Of a DNA stretch of 64,000 nucleotides, positions 12,506-25,900 are shown one piece after another. A program made the translations under genes and the position numbers. Within the stretch, counting starts at the first letter, position 1, and every line of letters starts with the position of its first letter. The DNA is taken from positions 22,342,001 to 22,406,000 of the forward strand of contig CM076267.1 of NCBI GenBank assembly GCA_038380795.1. Direction: 5' to 3'. The notes below the pieces were generated by a model that saw only the letters and a program-made list of their open reading frames with translations, did not search any database and was not told the DNA's origin. Source of the stretch: Pyrocephalus nanus (Eukaryota > Chordata > Aves > Passeriformes > Tyrannidae).

Positions 12506-15500
12506 CTGATTTTGAGTTCTGAGTTTGTATGGATCTCAGGTTTTTGGGGAGTGTTCTAAACTTATGAGAAGGCTTTCTAATATAAAGAGGTGGCATGACT
12601 ATCCAGGACTTTCCTGAGGCTGTATGCACAGGATTTACCCCTCCGCAGAATAGAGACAGCCCCTCCCAGATGGGGCACGGCTGGATCAGCAAATGTGCTC
12701 ACATGCAGACTAATGGGCTAAAGCTAGAGCCCTCGTTTCACAGGCACACACAAAAGACAAAAATAGCCCAGTGAATTAACGTTTCATTTCCCTTTCTACA
12801 GTGCACACCCTGAGAAAAGCAATCATCTCCATCTTTTTCCTCCTATTGAAGTGGCAAATATCATTAAATATCAGTGTCTAACATCCGGAAAAAGTTACAC
12901 AGCAGCACAGATGTGTCACACTCACTGCAGGACTATTAATCAAAGAGGCGCTCTCCATGAACACACAGGTCTCTCAGTACATCTCCTAATGGGTCAGCAT
13001 CAGTAAGTCCTCAGGTGTCTTCTATACCAACATTCAGCAATACTCTAGTGACAGATCAGGCCAAAATTTGAGTTCATACGCCATAAAATATTGGCAGTTT
13101 CATGAATCCTTTTTTTAAGTAAGATTCTTTTACCATATTCATCACTCCACGCATGAAGAAAGTAAACCAGAACTAAACTGGGAAACCAGTAAGTTTTCAA
13201 ATTCCTAGAATCAAACAAACAGTGCATCTCTCAGGTTTTTTAACACTGAATCTGTGCCAGTAACAGCCCTCCCAACCTTACTTTCAGTTCCTGAAGCATT
13301 TTGTTTATACAAGAATTTTTTGTCATGTTACTGGTTCCACATCTAAAGGAATATCCATCTCTCTGCTGGGAGAGAAAAGTAAAGAGAGGTGGTACTTTAG
13401 TATTTCATTTTCAGGTGGATAATTCAGGCTTCTTCTCTACGGTGTTAGAGCCCTGAGTTTAATTGTATTCCTAGAGGGAACTACAATAGCTTTGGAAAAA
13501 TATTTGTTTGTTTCTTTTCTTTCCTGAGATATTGGCTGGAGTAGAAGCACTGAGGGCTTTGTGAGCACATAAGTGGCCCAACTAAAGCCCTCACAGCTGT
13601 TAATTAGCTTGTATCACTCAGTATTTTTGTCTAAAGAATACAAGGAAACTTGACTTTTCAGAGTGATTAAGAGTACCTGGAATTTGAACAGTGACTTTTG
13701 TCGCATAATGTTGAACAAGATGATGCAACCCAGCAAACATACAGAACCAAGTGTCAGATCTGTACAGTGATATCTAAAATTGTATTGTATTTGAAGCTGT
13801 CTTTCTACAAGGATTGGTATAAGCTTAACCAATTAAAACTTGGAAACATTAAAGGGTTGACTGAGGACATCCTCCATGTTCTAGAAATACTTCATCAAGG
13901 GGTCAAGAGAGTGAACTCATTCTCCTTCTATAGGTAAAACAAAGAATGAGAAATTGAAGTGCTGTTCCATGAGTTGTACAGTGAAATACAGTGATAACAC
14001 AGGCAGAGCGTGGGCACACTACTACTTTTTTTTTTTACCCTGAAAAAATTGAAGAAAAAACTTTGTTACTGTAATGGTTCTAATTACAAAAATAAAATAA
14101 ATAAAAGAAAAAATGTTTAATCTTTGCACATTTCTCTTGTAGCACTACTATTTCTTACAGTCCATTCTGAAAAGAAAAATACAATGCACGAAACAAAGCT
14201 GTGATGCATTCAAATTAGGCTTCACAAAGCACACTAAGCACTTGAGATTAATCTGCATAAAAAATAAAAATGATTCTGTTTCTTTGGCCAATCAACAGGA
14301 CCAAACTAATGACATCACCAAGAATCCAACAGAAATGTTAACTGAAATCATCCACATGTACTGTAGCCATACCTGTGTGGTTGATCAGCGCATCAAAACT
14401 TAGACCCACACAATCACATGAACACATTATTCCATTCACCACATCCAATGCAAACAATCAAACAAAACATAGGATCGTGCCAAGGAGTTTATGTTGGCGT
14501 TCTACAAAGTCAGTGCTGATAAAATAGATGCAGAACTAGAAAACTATACAAATTGATTCCTACAAACAGAAAGTAGTTGGTGTTTCCTTCCCATATATTA
14601 TAAGTCTGTGTTCAAAACTAAACAGGTAGTAGGGGACAGTAAAAGTCACAGGAAAACTTTTGGCAGGCTTTTTTTGAAGAAGTCAACAATTGCTTAAAGA
14701 TCAGCAGAGCTGCTGCAGCCATACTAGCACAAACCAGCTTTTCTGATTAATGTCAGAGTCAAGTTTTCCTTTATATGATAGGAAACAAAGTACTTTACAC
14801 AAAGCTTTCCTTTATAAGCTTGCACTAAACAGTACCACTATTTGGTATGAATGAAACTTGTTCTGACTTTATACTACAACCTGCTACTGTTTTCAAATTG
14901 CCATTGTGGAGGGTTACAAAAACCCAACAAAGTAAGGGCAGAAATTATGCATATGCTATCAGGGAGTGCTGCAACAAGTGTATTTTAACAAGGCTTCTAT
15001 AGGCACACTAACATGAAAATTGTATTGGTCAGTGGAGACCTAAGGTTCATCAATTAGCAAAAGAAGCCATCATCTGCTGCTCAAACGCACTAGCTGGTAT
15101 TACAACACTGCATTGTTCTAACAGTGTACTTTAAAAAAACCTGCACATTCTTGATTTATTGTAAGATATGATTAAACTATATGTATAGGGAAATACTCTA
15201 GAAGAATATTTAAATAGGTCATAATACTTCTGGCTGTATAATGCACACTTGTGGACATAACATGATAAATGGACACTGAGCTGAAAATCCTTCATCTATT
15301 TTCCCTGAAATACATATGACAGGGTATTTTACATCTGATTTTTCTACCTTTTAAAAAGAAATAAGAATATTTCTTTGTAATAAAGGAAATTTCTGATAAT
15401 ATAGGAATTAAAAGTCTAGTTTTCTAGCTCTTCTCTCCCACTGATTTACTAGGTTCCTTACCAGCATAAGGTGTTGATAAAGGAAGAGGTATAAAAGAGC

Positions 15501-17689
15501 AGAATATATATATATTATATAGTACACTCATACACAAAGAAAAAAACAGTTTTGTTCCCCTGGCCTTTCAAAAGCTGTTTAGCTTTTGTTTTAGTTTGTA
15601 ATTCGGTTTTGGATGTTTGTTTTTTAACTAGGAGATAAATCAGCAACAAGGAATAAGTATGGGTAACAACAAAGTTTGGAAGTAACTCAGAGTTTTTGCT
15701 TGGTGAGACTACAAGATTACTGGGAGATGAAAGTCATTCCTGGAAACCATCCTCCCCCTTCAGTGCTAACAGATGAGAAAAAGTAATTTAATTCATAAAA
15801 TACCACTTTGGTTTTGGTTCTTTGTTGCAGACACGTGAAATTTGCAAGTCAGACCATCACTTAGTCAACCACCCATCTGCAGCAATAGTTCAGATCAAGA
15901 AGAACATTACAAGGGTGGTCAGGATTTTCCAGGTTGGTGGGACAGAATACCTGTTATCTTACCAACCAGTTTGCAAAGGCTACTTATCACAGCTAAACAA
16001 CACATACATATAGATAATTATCAGGTTTAGGCAAGGCATTCCACTGCAGGTTTCAGTTTTTCCACCACTAAAACTATAGGAGAAACTCATTTACCATCCT
16101 AAGCAGGAATGTCTACTCCTTGTATTCACATTTGTCACACAATTATCTGCCCTTTCCAGGCAATGGTCACAGGTTTTAACAAGCAAAACTCCAATTTAAA
16201 AAGTGGAAGAAATCCTCCACTGTGAGAGCAAAGTAGAAGGCGGCATCTCTGGAGAGACTGCAGAACCAAGGTCCTTCCCTATCTTTCCATCAGGATCAGA
16301 CTCAGGACTTTTAAATCAACTGAAGTTCTCAAGACTACTTCACTGCATTGGTTGACATTTACATTTTCCTTCAAATGTCAACTTATGCTCTGTTAAAACA
16401 GATGGGACATATTACAGCGGCAACTAGCAGTTTATATGTAAAGGCTTTTAACAATCAACTGGACCATTTTTGCCTGAGGCTCAGCCCTTTTCTCTACCCA
16501 TGCACATCTAATATCCACTCCCCACATCTTTCATAATATTTACATCAGCCACCTCAAGAGAAATACTGAATTCAGTATTTATCTCTATTTTATTCAGCAG
16601 AAACATTTCAATTGGGAGAACGGGAGACATGAAAGGTGTAATATTCAAAAAAATAGTAGGAGAAATCAAGAACAAAAACCTCTTTACTCAGTTACTGCTT
16701 CACAGGCTTTACACACCTAGAACATTGCCTTTGTTCCCTCCCTTCCTACAGTTTGCACTGTCTTATTTGCTACACACATTATGCTACTTTGTAGCTCTCA
16801 TCCCCAAGTTCGATTTCTCTTCAATCCCAAGCAGCACTGTTTAAGTAAATCAGCATACTCCTTGGCAGACAGGTAAGAAAATGGGTACTTGCTTCACAAT
16901 CCTTACATAGTATTCTATTTACTGAAACTGGTTGAGCTGTACTTCATCTCTCTAATTGAATAATTATGTAGTGAATTACTGTGCTTACATGCAGTAAATA
17001 TAAAGAGCTGGCTTTAGAAAAAAGTTGTAGGGAGGATGTACTTATTAGTACTATTCGTTACATGTTATTAGATGTACTTATCTTATTGTTTTCCAAACTT
17101 TATAACGTTATATATTTGGAGGAGGCTGTGACCAAAATCTTTGATTCTCACCTGTGAATATTTCAATGAATAACTTCGCAAGGTCTTTGATTTCCTTGAA
17201 TACTACTCAAACTCACAAGGTATTAATTTCCTACTACTAACACGTTTGGAGATTCCAGCATCAATCACATTTAAATTTGCACTACCAACACTTTTTGGTG
17301 CATTAACATTATGGAAGCCTGGAACAACTGGCTCGCTGTGTTATCAGACTCCTTTCTCTGTAATTATCTTCATACTTGGTATTGGACAAGAAGAAATCTA
17401 AGTCCTAGTAGCATGAAATCGGTGTATGAATTGTCTGCATGCATACCTTCCATAGATTTCTGACAGGGTTGAAATAGTCAGTCTATAGACCCTAATCTCT
17501 GCAAATCCAGTTATCAGTCTCAAACAGAGAACAAAAATAGTCACAACTGAAAGTACAGGACAAATACACATAATATTTCTAACACAAAGCTCTCCCAGTC
17601 TCCAGCATTTTCTTTAGGAGATTTCTCGAGCTTATTATGGTTTCTGCATCTAGCAGTCCTTGACCTGGCATTTCATCCAATTATTTGTA
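12506..17689. other. Non-coding DNA, nothing recognised
   Basis: AT-rich throughout, with short homopolymers and a small AT-dinucleotide patch at about 15506-15520. No frame exceeds 80 codons. I recognise no repeat family, exon or RNA gene. Confidence 0.55.
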
Positions 17690-18545
17690 CATTCTCCCCT
17701 AGACCCTCTGCAACCTTTGACAAGGTGCATTATTCCCTTCTGGAAAAGATGCCTCTCCCTGCTCTGAGTCACTTTCTGTAAACTTCATTCAATGGCCCTT
17801 AACTCTTGTGCTGAAAGAGACAGTAAAAGATCCATCCCTCTCCACCCATTCAGTTTTGTCAGCCTCTATATCACTGTCACCCTCAGCTGACTTTTTCTTA
17901 GAGAGTCCCAGCCTACTCAGCCCTATGAATACATTCTCCTGTCCTGCTTCTGAATCTTCCCCATCTTAATGCACCCTCATTGTGATTAGCAAGTCAGAGC
18001 TACTTGCAGTATCCAAGGTACAGGTGAACCATAGATTTATATGGCTGCATAATGATATTATCTGTTTTGTTCTCTGATCCTTTCCTCATAATTCCTAAAA
18101 TTTGATTTGCTTTTTAACCTGCTGTTGAGCACAGGCTGATGTTTTCATGGAACTATCCATCATAACCCAAGGTCTCAACTCCTGAGTGGCAACAGACAGC
18201 TAGGAGCCAATCATTTTATATGTGAAGCTAGGATTGTTTTTCCCCACATGCATCACTTCACATTTACACTGAATTTCATCTACTATTTTATTGCCCAGTC
18301 ACACAGTCTCTTCAGATCCTTGTATAATTCTTCACAGTCTGCCTTCATCCTCACTACCTTGAATAATTGTATATCAACAGCAAACTTAGTCACCTCACTG
18401 CTCTCCTTCCTTTTCCAGTCCATTTATATAGGCTCTTATAAACAGTGCAGAACCCTCGGAACATCACTAGCAAACCCATCTGCTGCAGTAACCAAGCACT
18501 CACCCCCTTGTCTATCTCCTAACTTTTGAGCAATTCTCTCTCTGT
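17690..18545 (-). mobile_element. Decayed CR1/L3-type LINE, 3' half of ORF2
   Basis: Translated on the minus strand, broken frames recover the order of landmarks expected for the reverse transcriptase and C-terminal region of CR1/L3 non-LTR retrotransposons. Plus positions 18442-18467 correspond to the SGVPQGSVLG box, now diverged. 18373-18395 gives VTKFAVD, the equivalent of the catalytic FADD box, with the first aspartate changed to valine. Next come ADCEEL, a CDWAIK segment, DSSMKTSA at 18134-18157, and a GHxMKF-like segment at 17778-17802. Stops and frameshifts are frequent, so the copy is dead and old. The 5' half is missing. It has no ATTCTATG tail, unlike the two plus-strand CR1 pieces further right, which suggests an older subfamily of the kind shared with turtles and crocodilians. 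Exact ends are uncertain by some tens of bases. Confidence 0.85.
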
Positions 18546-20802
18546 GGAAGGACTTACCCTCCTCCTAAGACTTCTTAATTTCCCTAATTTTGGTGAGGGT
18601 AATTGTTAAAAACCCATCCGAATTTCAAGTAGAAGATATGAACTTAAACACCTCTTCCCTTAAGCTTATTGACTCTTTAAAGTAAACAGCTCCAGATTTT
18701 ACCTCCATGAATATCAATCTATAGAAAAGGTACTTTTAAACAGTTTAGCTTTGTTTTCCAAAGGAACTTAATTTTGAGGTGTCAGGGACAATGACAACCA
18801 GATGAAAGAGGAAAGAACAGTGGCAGAAAACTCAGGTTCCCCTCAGCTCTGAGAAGAAACACTGTTCAAGTCTAACCAGGTAGCCTAACTGCTGTGATTC
18901 TCCATTTCCTAAACTACAAGTCCAGTGAACAGTGGAACTACTCCAGTCTGTTTTCAAATTACTTGTTTCTGACCAACTTTGGTGCCTTATAGGGTTTGAA
19001 GTTTTGTTGTGCTCAGTTCTCCTGCACCCAGTGACCCCTTGCAAACCCAGCAGAAGTGAACGCAATAAAGTCACCCAGCAGACAAAAGCTATTTATCTGA
19101 GCAGCACCATTTCTCACTGGTTGTGACAGGAGGACACAGAGGCAGTGGTGGCATAAGCTTTCTTACTATGAGAAACAGGATAAGCATTCAGATTAAATAA
19201 ACTAAATCTCTTAGTAACACTAGATGTTATCCAGATATTTTTAATATACACTGGACTCATCCAAAAGCAGTCTATGAAGGTTCAATTATTTTTATTCATG
19301 TGGGGTTTAACCTAAGTGAGGCTGTAACCCATTATTAAAGGCACTTGTTTGCAATTATATCCAAGTGCAGTGGCTACAGTTATTTCTCCACACAATTCTT
19401 TTGGAAATCTTCCTTAAAGAAACCATGTTCTCTGTTTATGAAGGAAGATTATTTTGATCCAGTGACAGCACAGAAAAACACAACTATAAATTTACCATCA
19501 GAGGGAGCACTGGCAGAGAGATATGATACAGGACCGTTGAGTGTGGGTGGTTATAGATATACAGGGCTGGCTCCAATCATCTGATCCAAATCAGGTATTT
19601 TTGAGTTGTCTTACAGTTTTCTAACCTGAGCCTTTTTCTAAAGGAGAGAAGTGAAACTTGGGATGCTTTCTGTTGCCTCTGCACACACATCCCAGATTCA
19701 TGGCTGCAGAAGCATCATCTAACCTGGCATTTTGGATCCATCACTACTCAGCCACTTTCTGCTGAATGTCTCTGGAGACTGCACAGCAGTGCAAAAAGAG
19801 GGTAAGCACAGAAAAATTTATCATGGATTTTAAATAATGTGAGCTTGGAGAAAGGTGAAACAGAGGTTTTACAAGATGAAAGGAAATTTTTTTTATATTT
19901 TATATTTGAATCATTCCAACTTCAATATCAATTTAAAGAGAATGAAAAAATCATTTCACACACTCAGAGGAGTTTACCTAGTTTTGACACTCAAGCATAG
20001 AATAAGATATAAAATAAATTAAGGGCAGTTAAGGACCTGACAGCTGTACTCAGTGGTCATAGAAGAAGTAAGTAGTTTAGTTTAGAGTTTGCTACTGTAT
20101 GAAAAGGACCATTATCAGAAGAAAATACCTCACCACAAACCCTAAAATTGAGGTTAAAAAAATGCCAAAGCTAGCTTGTTCTTCTAATACATTCTGTAGG
20201 CTTCCCAAATCAACCCAAACTCACTTCTAAGAAGTTGGACACTGCTATTTAAAAGCCCCAGTAGGACCTGAAAGTCTAATTTCAAGCACTCAGATTCACA
20301 ACTTACAGCCTTATTTACTAAAGAAGGAAGATAAAGGAAGTGAAATACCTTGAAGACAATACTGGGGAAGGTATTAAGCTGCTTGCTTGTAAATCTCACA
20401 GTATGATACTGTTCACACAGTGAGGGAATACAGGTTTTGCCTTCAGACAAGCACTTAAAACTACAACACTTGAAGGCAACTGCAAAGATGAACTTACTGA
20501 CCTGGTAATTGCTAGGACCTTTTTTGAAAGAGCAAATTGAATCACAAATAATAACTAAGCCCATTCTTTCATATGAATGAACAATATCAACTGACAAAAA
20601 TTATTCCCAATCATATAGCAACAGTTTTCTGGATTAAAAAGAAGGAGTGGGGCTCATGTACTTTGAAGGAGAAAAAAAACTTTGTAAATGAAAATTTGAA
20701 AGGAAAAACATGTTTTAAAATTGTGCCTTTAGAAATTAAACTTGATCTTTCAGAGTGAAAAATACAGTTCTAGAACACATATAAAGCAGTTCCCCTGAGT
20801 TT
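18546..20802. other. Non-coding DNA, nothing recognised
   Basis: The first 70 bases may still belong to the LINE at 17690-18545 but are too diverged to align by eye. Beyond that I see AT-rich sequence only. A 137-codon minus frame at 20184-20597 has no family-like features. Confidence 0.5.
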
Positions 20803-20908
20803 GGGGGGGGGGGGGGGGGTGTTTGATTGGGTTTTTTTGCATCAGAGAAGAAGCAATGACTTACACCAATGTAAGGACAGCTATGTGGGTTTCTTCCCCC
20901 CCCCCCCC
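20803..20908. repeat. Inverted homopolymer pair, G17 and C13
   Basis: Seventeen G bases at 20803-20819 and thirteen C bases at 20896-20908 are separated by 76 bases. The two runs are complementary and could pair as a long G:C stem. Alternatively each G-rich strand could form a quadruplex. Homopolymers of this length are unstable and prone to sequencing error, so true lengths may differ. Confidence 0.9.
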
Positions 20909-22933
20909 TTAACTTATGAAATAGGGTGAAAACCAACAATTTTGAAAATAAAATGTACTTATATCACTGAATTGTAAAAGTGTTCACAAGGCTTATGGGT
21001 AGAATTTTATTTGAAATCTAGAACTTGAAACTTAGAACCATGTTTCCAGAAAAAAAAAAGTCATGCAAGAATGCTATATTTGTTAAAGAACCTTTAACAC
21101 AACACAGGATTTAGAACTAGAATAAAATTTGTTTACAGTACTTCTAGATTGGTAGCTCCCTATGAATATAACAATGTAATTTTTTTAATTGAACTAATGT
21201 TCACATGAAGAAATTTTAGTTCATTCTTCACCTCTCCCATTTATTTTTTTGTTTTGTGTCAGGAGAATGAGCTGAAACTGATCTTTTTGTCTTCATCTTT
21301 CCCTCTTGCAGTCAGACATCTTCAGTATTTCCAGAGGAAGGAAACAGATACATCAGCCTAACAGAAGCTCAGCACATATTTCTTACCCTTCCCTGAGCAG
21401 CCATACACTTTTGCTCCAGGACACACACTAGCAGTGATTACCAACACATTTTCAGTTTAGCAGACAAAGAAGAGAGGAAATCAAAAGTGAGAAGGAGCAT
21501 CAGTCTTTCACCCATGCTAACGTCACTAGAAACAAACTGAAGTCTTTGTAGCAGAGTGAACTGAAAAGTTAACAAATTAATCCTCATATAGACAAATACA
21601 TTCCAGTTAATAACCTATAAGATACACAACAGCAGTTCATCAAACTGAAGTCAGTACTCATGTTTTCTAACTTAGCTATTTCTTCTCCTTAAGGCATTTT
21701 TGTGTGTAAATAACCAGGCAAGGTTGGATTTTTTCCCTTCCTCATCACATTATCACCAGCTACATGTGCTTGTTTCATTTAGGCTTGACTTTGAGAACTG
21801 ATCCCTGTCTCTGCTACCAAAATGGCTTTTGGCACTCAAGCCCAGTGGAGTAACATTTACAGATAGCCCTACCTGAGTCATCATAGACAGGAACATTATC
21901 TCTCCCTGCCATTAAAGCTCTGAGTTATCAGGATTCCCAAAAATATTGTGTTTGAGAAGATCATGCTTGCACCTTTCAAAGAGTTTGAGTCCTCCATAGC
22001 TTAGTAATTTCTAGAGAGCTATAAGTATGATCTGAGCTTGATGCACCAATAAAACCAGTGACCTGCCTCCAAGATCTCTCTTGGCTTTTTCCCTCCAGTA
22101 CTATAATAGTTTTCAAACAGCTGACTTGCCTTGAAGTCTCAGGAGTTAGTCAAACAAGAATCTTTGGAGTACAAAAGATAATTTTCCTAAGAGTTCCCCT
22201 ATAGAATTCAGTATTGTGTGAGCCAAGTGAAGAGCTCAGCTTAACTCTGGCTGCAAAAGATTAGCTGCTCTTACCAATTTGACTTCCATGCAGTAAGGTT
22301 TCCCTCCCCTCCCACCTTATTCAAACACAAGCAAACCCAAAAAATCTGAAACCATTCTAGAAGAAAAGGAGAGAAAAGGACAAGGAAAAAAGTTAAATAA
22401 ACCCAGGTTAAATTCTTTTCAACAGAGAGGAACACTAAGGCTAGAGAAATGCATATCAAGTTAGGCCATCTTAGTTTAGTAATGCAGCTCTCAACAGTAA
22501 TATTTTAACAGAGATTAGCTGGTTTCCACCAAGTCAGAATCCTAACTTTTGAAACAAGCTCTTCATGGCTAGTGTTGTAGCCATAGAAAATGATAGGTGT
22601 GTGTAAGCAGACATGATTTAAAACAGCACATGCTAGTCAATATCCAGGATCCAGGAAATAAGGAATAACAAACTTTTTTTGCATTTGCATTACTGTCCTT
22701 TGTGGCAGTCAGTCATAAATCATATTGTTCACATAGGTAACCATCCCACCTGACACCAAATTATTATCTGCTCCCTGATGAGTCAGTAATTAAAATAGGA
22801 GCTAAACCCAGCAACAAATAAAGCAATTTTTTCCCCTTCTGTATCATATTGCTCAAATTTTGTAAAGTTTCTGTGTACCATGAAAAGTGAAGAGATTCCA
22901 GAGTGTCCAAGAGAAAGAAATGTCATTGTTGGG
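20909..22933. other. Non-coding DNA, nothing recognised
   Basis: AT-rich sequence with short A and T runs. No frame, RNA gene or repeat family can be supported. Confidence 0.55.
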
Positions 22934-22953
22934 AAAAAAAAAAAAAAAAAAAA
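22934..22953. repeat. A20 homopolymer
   Basis: Twenty consecutive A bases preceded by GGG. It could be the tail of a short plus-strand retroposed sequence. I see no flanking direct repeat, and the upstream 100 bases match nothing I know. Confidence 0.9.
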
Positions 22954-25900
22954 GATTGTCTTCAGTCAGATTTAGTCATAACATGACACAAGAACTACAA
23001 ATCTCAGTGTGGACTAACCCTTCACAAATAAAATGGCAGGCAAATGCCTTTGTGCAAAGTCTCAAAGCTAATATCTTCATACGTGATAGAGCTATTGGAG
23101 GAGAATCGGCATAACATCCACTAGTAGACAATACCACAGTTTCAGACTGATTTATAAATCCTTCTTTTAAATGGGTGCAGTGTACTTCAAGAATCTGAAT
23201 CTTCCCAAATTGAATAAGTATGCATAACATGGATCAAACTCTGCACCTTGAAGCTAGTTCTAGTTGTCACTAATTCATACACACCTATAGTCTTGACCTC
23301 TTGGAAAGTGAAAGGTATTGAAAAATTAAGAAAACAGCTAACACAATAAGAATTGGAAGTGACACAAAAATCCAGTAAGCTCCAGAAGTTATAGACCACT
23401 GACAAAACCTAAGTTTTTAAACTGTATAGTTATCTGTAGAATTTTATATTGCAGTGATCATAAAGACTGAATCCTTCTGATGGTCACCCCAGGTTGATAA
23501 AAACGTCCAATTAAATTTTTTTTAACAGGTTATGTTAGAAAGGTTATGTAGGTAATACAAAGAGGCTTTTCCTCTTTCAGCATGTGCTCCTTAGGGGTGT
23601 CAGAGTCTGCAAGGGCTGTCTAAGAGCTAAAGAATCTTCATAAGGGAGCATTTAATCCTCATGGTAGAGACAGTTACTCTGCAAATTAGAGCTAAAGGAA
23701 AAGATCCCAGGTTACAGTCCAGTTTGCAGAATCCTAAAACGCTGTACCCCTTGAATTCAATTTTTTTTTCTTTTTTTAGAAAACAGAACACAGTAAAAGA
23801 GAAGTAGAAATGTTAAAGCAGAACTTGCCTTGGCTCTAAGTTTTGTTTTTATTCATACTTCATCATGAGATGCAGGAGGAAAAAAAAAAAAACACAACCT
23901 TTTTTGGCTAATATGTATCTGCAATTTTTTCCTGGCAGTATTTATTTCCAAAAGTAAAGTAGGTAGGGAGCTTACTTTGTTTTTTTAAGTACTTTAAATG
24001 TGTTTAAACTATTGAAAATTTTACCTTTCCTTTTGAGATTTTTTTGAAATACTATGTCCTCAAACACCTACAGTGTCATAGATTTGTCTAGATTGAACAC
24101 TCCAGCAGCTGTGAAAGTCATTTCTCCATATAGAACATGTTTGTCTTATTATATAGCAAATGGCAATTGCATGTTTAAATGGTAGACATGGTTTGCAGTA
24201 CGTGAAAAGTAATGTAAAATCAATAGATCCAGGTTTAATAGTCTTGAGCATTTTTTCAGTGGCAATGGGCACAGTCAGGAGAGGATGTTGAAACAGCTGT
24301 CACTTTTTTCCTTACCTGTAAACTCAGTTACCTGCTGTCTCCAAAACTCCTCAGAAATCCAACAGACCAAAACTAACTGCATAGAAGTCACTGAAGAACA
24401 GTTTATGGCTTCAGATCATCCCCTAAGTTATGGTGATTTAGGTTTGTTTTTGCCTTCATGATCTACTCAGCAGCCACCCATTTGCAGATGCAGCTATTCC
24501 ACTTTTTATTCAGATCTCCACTCTGACAAAACAGCCTCTTCAGACCCAGATTCTTGGGCTTAGTTCACTTCTGCTACATTTCTTTATCTCTCTTCTCAAG
24601 AAGACATGGCATCCCAATCCCTTTCCCTTACCCACCTCCAGTAGTTTCCAGCAACTAAAACACCGGGGTTTTGTGCTACTCAATCATCCATATGAAATTT
24701 ACAGCAACATATTACACTATCAAAAATGAAACATCTTTTTTTTACATTTTTTTCATATCCAGAGCTACTTTTTTAAATAGACTTTTTTATTCTTCTATAT
24801 ACTGCCAGGAACTGTAAAACAGGATTATATAATACCTAAGACTCAAAAAGTAACATTTCACAGACTAAGCTATTTCATGTAAACAAAGCAAAGTGAGGGG
24901 AGAAACAAGCTGGAAAGAGATAGACAACATGACTCAACTTAGGAAAGCCTAAATGATCCATGTGAAAGAAAGGTCTCCATCCCACACCAGCACCACAGGC
25001 AACCACCCTGACAGAGCCATACTCCTCCTTCAGCTGTAAGGAGTACCAATGTAGCAAGACAATTCCCTCTTCTTTATTTCTCCCAGTTAATTTTGCATCT
25101 AGGCTGAGAAGATGCATCTATTCTTACTTATGACTCCATGGACCTCAAATCCTCTCTGCAGCTCTGGGCAGAAAGACCCAGGGATCATGATAATGATACA
25201 TTTAGGATCATGATAATAAAAATCCAGTTATTAAAGGTTTGGGTGTTTTGTTTTTTTTAAAGTTGCCAGTGTTTCTTAGCCAAATGTTAACTTTCTTTGA
25301 AGTTTACAGTTCTATCATCACAAAACTCAGCAAGCTGCTTTTATAGATAGAAATCCTATGATGAGCAACGAATGATTACAGGAATAGTCAAGAAAGTATT
25401 CACGCAGTATTAGGCCCTGGGTAAGCAGCATCTTTTCCTCTGAAGAAGTGGCAGAGAAAGGAAATGGAGGGTAATACTTAAAGACCTACCTCATGCTGAT
25501 TTGATCAGCTGTGGTAGAAGTTAGCTCTTGTTTCTGAACTGTGTGTTTTGAAACTTATTTGGGTTTGAACTTTCATATTTCTGCTTTTGAAGGGGCAATT
25601 TTAAATATAATTAAAACCACCATCAGAAAGAAATGTCTTATTAAAACAGAGAGGACTTCTTCCTACTTTGTTATCTCCTGAACTACTCAGCACTGCTCCA
25701 CAAAGACTAAATTAAACAGACAAACTCTAGTGCTATTACTATTGTATCTTATTTTTAGAGTCATGTTTTGTTGTTGTAGAATTCTCTTTTCAACACACTG
25801 TTTTTCTCCTCTGTTGATTTTGCTAGGTGAGATTTTCTATATGCATTTATGTAATTTTATCTCTGCCTTTTTTATGAGGCAAACACACTTGGGAATGAAA

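Noticed and set aside
20184..20597. 137-codon minus-strand frame
   Set aside because: No recognisable family or splice context; expected occasionally in AT-rich DNA of this length.
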